Source: Muribaculaceae bacterium
GTDB taxonomy: Bacteria; Bacteroidota; Bacteroidia; Bacteroidales; Muribaculaceae
Length of the DNA stretch: 64,000 nucleotides
Direction of reading: 5' to 3'
Assembly: GCA_017473615.1 (NCBI GenBank)
Contig: JAFUKL010000035.1
Coordinates: forward strand, 1 to 64,000
Shown here: piece by piece, positions 1 through 5,948 of the stretch
Layout of the letters: the number at the start of each line of letters is the position of its first letter
Numbering within the stretch: position 1 is the stretch's first letter
Notes under the pieces: model-generated
Seen by the model: only the letters and a program-made list of their open reading frames with translations
What the model was told of the DNA's origin: nothing
The model's database searches: none
Translations under genes and position numbers: made by a program

Positions 1-216
1 CTGAAGCCTATCCTTCAAGACACGAGGTATAATCTTATTGTTGTCGCAAACTTTCTCGTATGTAATCTCATCAGACTCGGCATAACCATCTCCCCATTGC
101 TCATAATCTTTGGTCGCCCAAAATATATTGCGCTGGGTAGTGTGGTCACGGAGAAGAGCGTCCATGATTTCTTTTGGTATATTACCTTCAAGTATGTCGA
201 CTTTCTCTTTCTTCAT
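1..216 (-). CDS. DNA methyltransferase of a restriction-modification system, N-terminal fragment
   Basis: The reverse strand from ATG at 216 reads open for 72 codons to the window edge, so only the N-terminus is present. It begins MKKEKVDILEG and contains LLRDHTTQRNIFWATKDYE and a DEITYEKV stretch. I recognise this as the start of the large adenine-methyltransferase family often annotated 'restriction endonuclease subunit M' in Bacteroidetes (pattern: decameric leader, RTT.KNI.WATDDYE, DEIT). It would methylate DNA either as part of a type II-like restriction system or alone. It lies 42 bp downstream of a small XRE gene on the same strand, consistent with a controller-methylase operon on the mobile island. 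The catalytic NPPY-type motif lies outside the window, so the assignment rests on the N-terminal signature only. Confidence 0.6.
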   Translation of the reverse strand, partial: MKKEKVDILEGNIPKEIMDALLRDHTTQRNIFWATKDYEQWGDGYAESDEITYEKVCDNNKIIPRVLKDRLQ

Positions 217-258
217 AGTTTTATGCGACAAATTTCTGTGTAAATTGATAGTCCATAG

Positions 259-462
259 TCATTGTTTCGTAATGACGATTAGTTCTCTGGTATCAACATC
301 TAATACTTTCGCAATATTCACCAGCATCTCCAACGATGGCTGCATCTTGTTGGAGCACCATTTGGAAACAGTTGAGGGGTCTTTGCCTAACTGTTCGGCA
401 AGCCATTTGCCGGTTTTCTTTTGTTCAACCAATACTACTTTTAGTCTATTTAAATCTTTCAT
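259..462 (-). CDS. XRE-family HTH regulator (controller-like) of the methylase gene
   Basis: A 67-residue protein that is almost entirely one Cro/C1-type helix-turn-helix: WLAEQLGKDPSTVSKWCSN (about residues 18-36) followed by QPSLEMLVNIAKVLDVDTREL. Small XRE proteins of this kind commonly precede the subunit-M methyltransferase family in Bacteroidetes and act like controller proteins that time expression of restriction genes. The gene is 42 bp upstream of the methylase start on the same strand. A TAAATTTG -7 box lies at 491-498 (minus strand), giving a predicted 5' leader of about 20 nt. That it regulates its own operon is inference. Confidence 0.85.
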   Translation of the reverse strand: MKDLNRLKVVLVEQKKTGKWLAEQLGKDPSTVSKWCSNKMQPSLEMLVNIAKVLDVDTRELIVITKQ

Positions 463-490
463 TATTTACACATTTTATTGGCGTATACCG

Positions 491-498
491 CAAATTTA
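491..498 (-). promoter_or_regulatory. -7 box of the XRE/methylase operon
   Basis: On the minus strand this octamer reads TAAATTTG, a full match to the Bacteroidetes -7 consensus TAnnTTTG, about 30 bp upstream of the XRE ATG. No clear -33 TTTG was found at the right spacing, so support is moderate. Confidence 0.45.
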
Positions 499-655
499 GT
501 GATAATATGCGAAACTGCGTCTTTTTGAAGTAACTTTTTTATCGCATAAATTGTAATTTTTATAATTCAGGAATGAGAATTCGGAGAGTTTATATGATTT
601 TCGGAGCATAAAACTTGTGCATAAAGGGAAGGTATTTACAATATAAAAGCATCAA

Positions 656-861
656 ATCCTCCCGACTTTGGAGGGTAGGATACAGATAGGTAGTTTTGGG
701 ACGCCGAAAACATTTCGGGTGCCCCAAAACACAACTTGCTATGTTCGCTTGAACATAAATTTCCAGTGCCTGGAAATTACCATACAGCAGTCTAAATTTT
801 ACTCAAATATCAGCATTGGTGCGTTGGTTATAACACTTGCTGGTTACTTGTTTATAACCAA
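656..861. repeat. Cluster of five dyad symmetries in gene-free island DNA
   Basis: Five inverted repeats lie in about 200 bp: ATCCT/AGGAT with inner CCC/GGG (656-681); GTTTTGGG/CCCAAAAC with inner CCGAAA/TTTCGG (693-730); perfect TATGTTC/GAACATA, 4-nt loop (740-757); perfect AATTTCCAG/CTGGAAATT, 3-nt loop (758-778, directly abutting the previous one); and perfect TTGGTTATAA/TTATAACCAA with an 18-nt spacer (824-861). A smaller AATGA/TCATT dyad follows at 883-898. None is followed by a T-run, so they do not look like terminators. The whole 463-1141 interval has no convincing gene. Such density suggests a protein-binding or single-strand processing region (transfer origin, replication origin or excision site); the function is not shown by the sequence. 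Confidence 0.7.
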
Positions 862-910
862 TAAGCAAATCAAGCAATAAAGAATGAGTGCAATCATTAT
901 TGATTATAAC

Positions 911-990
911 AAGTAATGCAATCACTCAATCTTGCAATCTGCCAGACTTGCAGTCACACAATCTTGCAGTCTGTCAATCACTCTTTCTGT
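911..990. repeat. 16-bp iterons upstream of the HTH pair
   Basis: Three related units start at 927, 943 and 959, exactly 16 bp apart: CAATCTTGCAATCTG, CAGACTTGCAGTC and CAATCTTGCAGTCTG. A degenerate fourth unit starting CAATC and ending TCTGT occurs at 975. The flanks both carry CAATCACTC (919-927 and 975-983). The array sits between the hairpin cluster and the two MerR-like HTH genes, which makes it a candidate binding site for those proteins or for a replication/excision protein. It is too short and too direct for a CRISPR array. Confidence 0.6.
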
Positions 991-1141
991 AATTGGATTA
1001 GCGATTTACTTTCTAAAATACTACCAATTATGCAATCTGATGACACCCGACGACACGTTATGTCGGTTATGTTGAGGGTATTATTTTTTGTTTTTACTTA
1101 GCATTTGAAAAGCGAATGTTTAATGTAAAAATGAAATAGTT

Positions 1142-1411
1142 ATGGAGATTGTAAGTATTGAGAAAAAGACCTTTGAGGAACTTGTATTGCGCCTTGGGCA
1201 GTTCGTTAAGCGAATGGATAGTATTAACCGCCAGCGTGGTGGCAGGCGTATGAGCAATTGGATGGACAATCAAGATGTCTGTCAGGCGTTGAAGATTAGT
1301 CCTCGCACATTGCAGACTCTTCGGAATAGTGGGCGATTGCCACACTCGAAGATTAACAATCGTATCTACTATCGCCCCGAAGATGTGGAGCGGCTTATCG
1401 CAGATTTTTAA
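1142..1411 (+). CDS. MerR-like helix-turn-helix protein of the mobile island (excisionase-like), copy 1
   Basis: An 89-residue basic protein. The N-terminal half (residues 1-40) is coil-like and basic. The C-terminal half carries the HTH_17/excisionase pattern: MDNQDVCQALKISPRTLQ, RNSGRLPHSKINNRIYYRPEDVERLI. Pairs of such genes are typical of Bacteroidetes conjugative and mobilisable elements, where relatives (for example the Xis2 proteins of CTnDOT) influence excision. It is followed 12 bp later by a paralogue on the same strand. Its role as a recombination directionality factor for the nearby integrase is inference from family and context. Confidence 0.85.
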   Translation: MEIVSIEKKTFEELVLRLGQFVKRMDSINRQRGGRRMSNWMDNQDVCQALKISPRTLQTLRNSGRLPHSKINNRIYYRPEDVERLIADF

Positions 1412-1423
1412 CCTATAAATTCT

Positions 1424-1723
1424 ATGCCTATGAGTAACGAAGTTATTACACACAAACACGAGTGGGTACGCGGTCTATTCTCTGAACTTGACCGTATTGC
1501 CAAAGATGCAGCAACGGTGGCGGACGAAAATCAGCCATTACTTGGTGGTGAACATTATTTGACCGATAGAGAGTTGTCTGAACGCTTGAAAATCAGTCGC
1601 CGTACTTTGCAGGACTACCGCAACAATGATATTTTGCCGTACCGCCAACTTGGAGGTAAAATCCTTTATCGGGAAAGCGATATTGAGCGAATATTGCAAA
1701 GTTGCTATCGAGGCAAGTTTTAG
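1424..1723 (+). CDS. MerR-like helix-turn-helix protein of the mobile island (excisionase-like), copy 2
   Basis: A 99-residue protein with the same HTH layout as its upstream neighbour: LTDRELSERLKISRRTLQ, YRNNDILPYRQLGGKILYR, ESDIERIL at the C-terminus. The N-terminal 45 residues are different, so the two are paralogues rather than a recent duplication. Both genes are presumably co-transcribed (12-bp gap). An operator-like palindrome begins one base after its stop codon and a hairpin terminator lies about 100 bp further on. Likely a DNA-binding regulator or excision factor of the island; the exact role is unknown. Confidence 0.85.
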   Translation: MPMSNEVITHKHEWVRGLFSELDRIAKDAATVADENQPLLGGEHYLTDRELSERLKISRRTLQDYRNNDILPYRQLGGKILYRESDIERILQSCYRGKF

Positions 1724-1786
1724 ATTATACCCTATAAGGTATAATGTGGGTTAAGTACTTGCAAATTACACCCGATAGGGTATATT
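1724..1786. promoter_or_regulatory. Two 22-bp near-palindromic operator-like sites, 41 bp apart
   Basis: Site 1 (1724-1745) has perfect arms ATTATACC / GGTATAAT around CTATAA. Site 2 (1765-1786) reads ATTACACC / GGTATATT around CGATAG. Aligned directly the two sites agree at 18 of 22 positions, and the start-to-start distance of 41 bp is close to four helical turns. This is the pattern expected for cooperative binding of a dimeric repressor. Site 1 starts immediately after the stop codon of the second HTH gene. The binding protein is not known; the adjacent HTH proteins or the XRE protein are candidates. Confidence 0.55.
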
Positions 1787-1822
1787 ATAAGTGTAAAGGA
1801 AACACTGACTGAACTTATTATG

Positions 1823-1866
1823 CAGAGTTGGGAGCGAGCTGCCTTTGTCCCCAACTCTGTTTTTCT
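1823..1866 (+). terminator. Rho-independent terminator after the HTH pair / operator region
   Basis: Perfect 10-bp stem CAGAGTTGGG (1823-1832) / CCCAACTCTG (1850-1859) with a 17-nt loop, followed by TTTTTCT. It would end plus-strand transcripts from the HTH genes or a short RNA starting near the operator pair at 1724-1786. From 1867 to 2125 I see no gene, only a distant AACTCGGA/TCCGAGTT inverted repeat (about 1976-2083). Confidence 0.75.
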
Positions 1867-2125
1867 ATAATAATAGCGTCTTGATTGTAATTTGAAGATT
1901 GATACTCTTAATAGATTTGACCTTGATTTATGCGTCGTAGGTCGCTTCGCTTGCTTCGTCCCAAACTCATTCTCAACTCGGACGGTGATACCGGAGAGTT
2001 TTTTCGGGTGAAAAATTATCGAAGAGAATTTTTTTCTCGAAAACCCGTGGGCTTGAACTCGCAGGTATTGCCCTCCGAGTTAACTTTATAATGGGGCGAA
2101 AGCAAGTGAAGCGTACCGCAGACTT

Positions 2126-3358
2126 CTATCCTAAATTCACTATCGCACTCTTCACATTCATCATATCCTTCAATATCGAACTATCAAGCACTTTTGCATA
2201 GTGTTGCGTCATCTTAATATTTGAGTGTCCGAGCATCTTTGCTACATTCTCTATGCTCACACCGTTAGCCAAGCACACAGATGTCGCGTAGGAATGGCGT
2301 GCCACATGAGTGCTAAGATGCTTCTGGATTCCGCAGACATCGGCTATCTCCTTTAGGTAACTGTTCATATTCTGATTGCAAGGAACGGGGAGTAATACGC
2401 CTCGTTTAATGCAAGTCGGGTTGTTTTCGTATTTCTTGAGAATTGCCAAAGGAATATCCAACAGTGGGATATTGCACATATTATTTGTCTTTTGGCGCGT
2501 CTTGCGAATCCAATAGTGTCCGTTGTTGTCTTGCACTATATGCTCAGCAGCGAGTTGCTGAACATCTATAAATGCCAATCCTGTAAACGATGCGAATATA
2601 AATATATCACGCACCAATGCAAGGCGGGGCAGCGAAAACTCCTTTTGGTAGATGGTCATAAGCTCGTCTATCGTCAGGAACTCGCGGACAACTTCCTTTT
2701 CGTGGAACTTAATGCCCGCAAAAGGATTTTTCTCTATCCACTCGTTGGCAAGTGCAAGGTTGATAATCTTCTTCAAGCACTTCATATAACGGATAACGGT
2801 ATTCTGCTGACAATTCTTCTCGGTCTTCAAATAGAACTCAAAGGCTCGCACAAGTTCGCCATTTACCTCCGTAATAGGCAAATCCTCTTTGTCATATTTT
2901 AGTTTGATAAGTTCGGCAAGATAGCGAGTACAACTTTCGTAGCGTCTTACGGTGATTAGTGCAAAATCTTTACCCACCAACGCTCGGCATTGCTCGTTGT
3001 GTTCGCGCATAGTGCCGATAATGGTGCGTACTTGCTCCACCTTTTTGTCCACCCCAAAGAACTTTTCCTGTAATATTCGGGCAGTGATAAGTTCCCCATT
3101 CTCTTCAAGTTGCGTGTAAATTCGGTGGAGTTTGATTCGGCTCTCCTCGATGTAGTTGTTTAGCTCGGTAGATTTACGGCTTTTGCCCCTCGCACACTCC
3201 TTAGCCTGATTCCACGATACAGGCTCAATGCTTTTGCGGATGTTTGTTTCTACTCTTGCGCCATTGACTGTGATACGCATACATACTGAAGCCTCTCCAT
3301 TCTTCAGCAGCTTGGTTTTCTTGATAAAGAAAAGCACATTAAATGAATCTCGTCTCAT
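2126..3358 (-). CDS. Tyrosine site-specific integrase of the tRNA-Phe island
   Basis: A 410-residue protein with the usual Bacteroidetes integrase layout: N-terminal arm-binding domain (about 1-95), SAM-like core-binding domain (about 105-205) and catalytic domain (about 220-400). Catalytic residues visible are the H..R box in STHVARHSYA, the second His in LGHSNI and the nucleophile Tyr in TQHYAKV. The place of the first catalytic Arg reads TGLAFID, without Arg; IntDOT-type enzymes are known to lack this residue too. The gene lies 253 bp from the 3' end of tRNA-Phe on the same strand, the standard arrangement for an element integrated into the tRNA 3' end. A minus-strand -7 box TACATTTG is at 3392-3399. 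It should catalyse integration and excision of the island. Confidence 0.95.
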   Translation of the reverse strand: MRRDSFNVLFFIKKTKLLKNGEASVCMRITVNGARVETNIRKSIEPVSWNQAKECARGKSRKSTELNNYIEESRIKLHRIYTQLEENGELITARILQEKFFGVDKKVEQVRTIIGTMREHNEQCRALVGKDFALITVRRYESCTRYLAELIKLKYDKEDLPITEVNGELVRAFEFYLKTEKNCQQNTVIRYMKCLKKIINLALANEWIEKNPFAGIKFHEKEVVREFLTIDELMTIYQKEFSLPRLALVRDIFIFASFTGLAFIDVQQLAAEHIVQDNNGHYWIRKTRQKTNNMCNIPLLDIPLAILKKYENNPTCIKRGVLLPVPCNQNMNSYLKEIADVCGIQKHLSTHVARHSYATSVCLANGVSIENVAKMLGHSNIKMTQHYAKVLDSSILKDMMNVKSAIVNLG

Positions 3359-3460
3359 TTTCTCCTACTTTTAAGTTAAACATTAGTTCGACAAATGTAG
3401 GAATCCGAGTCCGTTTTGACGCTATGCAAAATGTTGTGAATCAGCGAAAAACGCTCTTTC

Positions 3461-3508
3461 AAGGTGGAGATGTTTGGAACACCCGTTTGCTCCACCTTCT
3501 GCTCCACC
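3461..3508. repeat. GGTGGAG repeats between integrase and tRNA-Phe (possible recombinase sites)
   Basis: AAGGTGGAG (3461-3469) is inverted as CTCCACCTT (3490-3498), and TGCTCCACC occurs twice in direct order, at 3488-3496 and 3500-3508, 12 bp apart. The motifs lie in the 250-bp non-coding gap between the integrase and its probable attachment site, where arm-type integrase or excisionase sites are expected. Assignment as recombination sites is inference. Confidence 0.4.
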
Positions 3509-3554
3509 AAAGGCGGTCGTGAACCGCACTTTTTTGCGTTTTATGGAAAAATAA

Positions 3555-3587
3555 AAAATCCCGATTTTCGTTGAAAATCAGGATTTT
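3555..3587 (-). terminator. Hairpin terminator downstream of tRNA-Phe
   Basis: Arms AAAATCC+GATTTTC and GAAAATC+GGATTTT pair over 14 positions with one C/A mismatch and a 3-nt loop. On the minus strand the hairpin is followed by TTTTTT and further T-runs. It begins 25 bp beyond the mature 3' end of tRNA-Phe and probably terminates that transcript. Because the island joins here, this terminator may be supplied by the element. Confidence 0.6.
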
Positions 3588-3611
3588 ACGTTGTTTTGCT
3601 TTTCTTTGCTG

Positions 3612-3684
3612 TGGTGCCACCAGGAATCGAACCGGGGACACAAGGATTTTCAGTCCTTTGCTCTACCAACTGAGCTATGGCACC
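3612..3684 (-). tRNA. tRNA-Phe (anticodon GAA)
   Basis: 73 nt on the minus strand: acceptor arms GGTGCCA / TGGCACC with discriminator A, D-arm AGCTCAGTTGGTAGAGC, anticodon stem AAGGA/TCCTT with loop CTGAAAA (anticodon GAA), T-arm GTTCGATTC. The 3' CCA is not encoded (the discriminator A is followed by CAG). The 3' end faces the integrase, so it is the likely attachment site of the island to its left; the gene stays intact. Confidence 0.97.
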
Positions 3685-3702
3685 ATCGTTGTATTGCGAG
3701 TG

Positions 3703-3734
3703 CAAAGTTATGCTATTTTTTTGAATTATGCAAA
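3703..3734 (-). promoter_or_regulatory. Promoter of tRNA-Phe
   Basis: On the minus strand: TTTG (complement of 3731-3734), 20-bp spacer, TAACTTTG (complement of 3703-3710), then about 18 bp to the tRNA 5' end. This is a complete match to the Bacteroidetes primary-sigma consensus TTTG-N19..23-TAnnTTTG. Confidence 0.8.
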
Positions 3735-3890
3735 CATTTTACAAAAAATATCACTGACGAAATCAATCCAATCCAACAAACAGCTAATAGGCAGTGGGTT
3801 ACAAAAAACAACTTCTAAATTACTCTGACAGGCTGAAACTGTCTTCAACCGAAAACAGTACTTTCTTTTATTTGAAAATCTCACATACAC

Positions 3891-3925
3891 CAATATTGTC
3901 CTAAATGATTTTTAGGACAATATTG
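3891..3925. repeat. 15-bp perfect inverted repeat after the WG-repeat gene
   Basis: Arms CAATATTGTCCTAAA (3891-3905) and TTTAGGACAATATTG (3911-3925) with a 5-nt loop, 12 bp beyond the stop of the WG-repeat gene. No T-run follows on either strand, so it may stabilise the 3' end of the message rather than act as a classical terminator. The rest of 3735-3936 shows no feature. Confidence 0.6.
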
Positions 3926-3936
3926 CGCTCTATCTC

Positions 3937-5079
3937 CTATTTATCAGACACTATATTTCCTTTCAAATCCATTAAGCACCAATCCTTACTCTCAATCAAC
4001 TGAACCAAAAATAATTCTTTTGAAATCATCTTTATATCGGAATAAACGGCAAGCGTTATAGGCTCTCCACTATTTCGATTCAGTATGCCATAAGCACCAC
4101 CCACCTTATACATGGCATAATCAGACAACACATAATCTACATATTCATTGCATGTTTCATTATTTACCGGATAACAGAGCCAATCCGTTTGTTCTACCAT
4201 AAACGGCTTAACTATACGCCCTTCAAAATCCTCTTGCCACATGCGTCCGTCTTTAGACAACACAAAACCATCACTCACAATATCTATATGCACATATTCT
4301 GTCGGATATTTTTTATTACATAACGAATCAAGTACTCCCAATTTCCCATTTTCAACAACTATCCGGCATCCTCGTTCTTGCGGATGATGTATCCTATCAT
4401 AAACAGGCTCTACAACCCACCTGCCTTTCACATCAATTAGCCCCATACGTCCGTCCTCGGTTGAGACAATACTGTACCCATCGCGAAACACATAGCTGCC
4501 ATATCCTGTCGAAGTCTTATCGGAATAATCAAAACTGAATGGTATCACCACTTCGTTTGCTGTGTTGATAAAGCCAACCTTACCATCTTTCATCACCGCT
4601 GCCAACCCCTCTGAAAACACCCAAGCCCTACTATAGTTGTTCTTATGGGCATCTATCACCACTTCACCTGTATTCACATTTATAAACCCGCGCTTACCCA
4701 AGTCGGCATACACCGTCAACGAATCTATCACATAATTGGACACCCAACTGATTTTCTTTGTTGTATATTTTCTCAAATCGCGGTTATACACTCTGCAAGT
4801 ACCATCTTTAAAAGAATACACTCTTAAATCTTTATTCAGTTGTCGATCATTGTAATTTCTCCCATAGCATTCATTATATATCACCATGCCCACAATAACG
4901 ATAAATCCCACCGAAAAAAGGACAAGAGACGATGCTATTGCCAAGCGAAACCATTTTGAACTTTTCTTCCACCAATTACAGACTATACGCCAAGCAAGAC
5001 GCCCTACGGCAATCAAAGACGTACATATCAAGGCTGCCACACCGAGTAACGCTTGAAAAATTTGTGACAATTGTTTCAT
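3937..5079 (-). CDS. WG-repeat membrane protein
   Basis: A 380-residue protein with two hydrophobic segments near the N-terminus (about residues 8-30 and 46-68) and a long extracytoplasmic part made of WG-type repeats. These show as GLAAVMKDGKVGFIN, YSIVSTEDGRMGLIDVKGRWVVEPVYD and similar units ending in 'G.I......V.P..YD'. WG repeats fold into beta-rich modules of unknown partner specificity. The gene is 22 bp downstream of a von Willebrand A gene and on the same strand, so the two are probably co-transcribed. No enzymatic motif is visible. The function is unknown; a binding or scaffold role is the most one can infer. Confidence 0.8.
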   Translation of the reverse strand: MKQLSQIFQALLGVAALICTSLIAVGRLAWRIVCNWWKKSSKWFRLAIASSLVLFSVGFIVIVGMVIYNECYGRNYNDRQLNKDLRVYSFKDGTCRVYNRDLRKYTTKKISWVSNYVIDSLTVYADLGKRGFINVNTGEVVIDAHKNNYSRAWVFSEGLAAVMKDGKVGFINTANEVVIPFSFDYSDKTSTGYGSYVFRDGYSIVSTEDGRMGLIDVKGRWVVEPVYDRIHHPQERGCRIVVENGKLGVLDSLCNKKYPTEYVHIDIVSDGFVLSKDGRMWQEDFEGRIVKPFMVEQTDWLCYPVNNETCNEYVDYVLSDYAMYKVGGAYGILNRNSGEPITLAVYSDIKMISKELFLVQLIESKDWCLMDLKGNIVSDK

Positions 5080-5101
5080 TGTTTATACGCTTTTAAGTTA
5101 T

Positions 5102-5737
5102 CTATTCATCAAAAAAATCCTCATTGGCTTCATCTGCTCTGAATACCTCTCCTTTCAAACAGGATATTCTTTCAAACAAGCGAGATTTCGCCTTATTCAG
5201 TTTATTTGTCATTATAATCGTTCCCTCACTTGTTGCCCTAAAGTTCATAGTATTCTTAATAGAAATTTTTGCCGCAACTTTTTCCACATCATGATTAGCC
5301 CCTATATAGGCAAACACCCATCCTTTACCTTTCAGTTCATCCACCAATGCCTTGATTGCCTTGCCGTCATACTCCCTCGACGCATTTTCATAGCCATCGG
5401 TAACAACCGTTACAAGCACTTTATCTTCCTCAGCCACTTTCTTTCTAAGGTCGTTAAGCGCCACTCCCACGGCATCATACAATGCAGTGCAACACATTGG
5501 TGTATACGTTTCAGATGTAAGTTCTGTCACTTCTGCTATAGGGACACACGCATAGACGGTTTTCACATAGTCATTAAAGGTTACAAGCGTCACAAAATGT
5601 TCCTGTTCAACATACTTCTGCTCTGCCGAACGAATTGTTTGAATCGTTTCGTTCACACTATCGATTGCCTCTCTCTTGATGCCATGCATCGAGCCGCTCT
5701 CATCAATAATGATAAGATTAAAAATTCTTGTCTTCAT
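5102..5737 (-). CDS. Von Willebrand factor A domain protein
   Basis: A 211-residue soluble protein consisting of a single vWA domain. The metal-ion adhesion site is intact: DESGS at residues 12-16, the Thr in SETYTPM, and the Asp in VTDGYENAS. There is no signal peptide or membrane segment, so it is probably cytoplasmic, in contrast to the membrane-anchored WG-repeat neighbour downstream. vWA proteins bind partner proteins in a metal-dependent way, often with MoxR-type ATPases; none is encoded nearby. Function beyond protein binding cannot be assigned. Confidence 0.85.
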   Translation of the reverse strand: MKTRIFNLIIIDESGSMHGIKREAIDSVNETIQTIRSAEQKYVEQEHFVTLVTFNDYVKTVYACVPIAEVTELTSETYTPMCCTALYDAVGVALNDLRKKVAEEDKVLVTVVTDGYENASREYDGKAIKALVDELKGKGWVFAYIGANHDVEKVAAKISIKNTMNFRATSEGTIIMTNKLNKAKSRLFERISCLKGEVFRADEANEDFFDE

Positions 5738-5859
5738 AATTTCTTTATTTCTTATTTTTTATAGTGTCTCAACCTGTTTTTAATATGCGATTACTCTCCA
5801 TGGTTGTTCATACAACTATTTCTCTCGCAAGATTAACATCTTTATCATATAGAGAAAAG

Positions 5860-5895
5860 CGAACGGCACAATCTATCATCAGATTGTGCCGTTCG
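5860..5895 (-). terminator. Terminator of the ABC exporter / nucleotidyltransferase operon
   Basis: Perfect 15-bp stem CGAACGGCACAATCT / AGATTGTGCCGTTCG with loop ATCATC. Read on the minus strand it is followed by CTTTTCTC, about 55 bp after the stop of the nucleotidyltransferase gene. Confidence 0.75.
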
Positions 5896-5948
5896 TAAAA
5901 AAAATATTTATCCCTTCTAAAAACAGAATTCCGTGCTGTAAGGAATGG

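Noticed and set aside
668..880. 70-residue plus-strand reading frame
   Set aside because: It runs through four dyad symmetries, has no recognisable domain, no promoter and an unlikely composition; best explained as chance in the hairpin region.
911..990. Possible CRISPR array
   Set aside because: Unit and spacing are 16 bp with no unique spacers and no cas genes.
916..1101. 61-residue plus-strand reading frame over the iterons
   Set aside because: Its coding sequence is the 16-bp repeat array; no domain or start context supports a gene.
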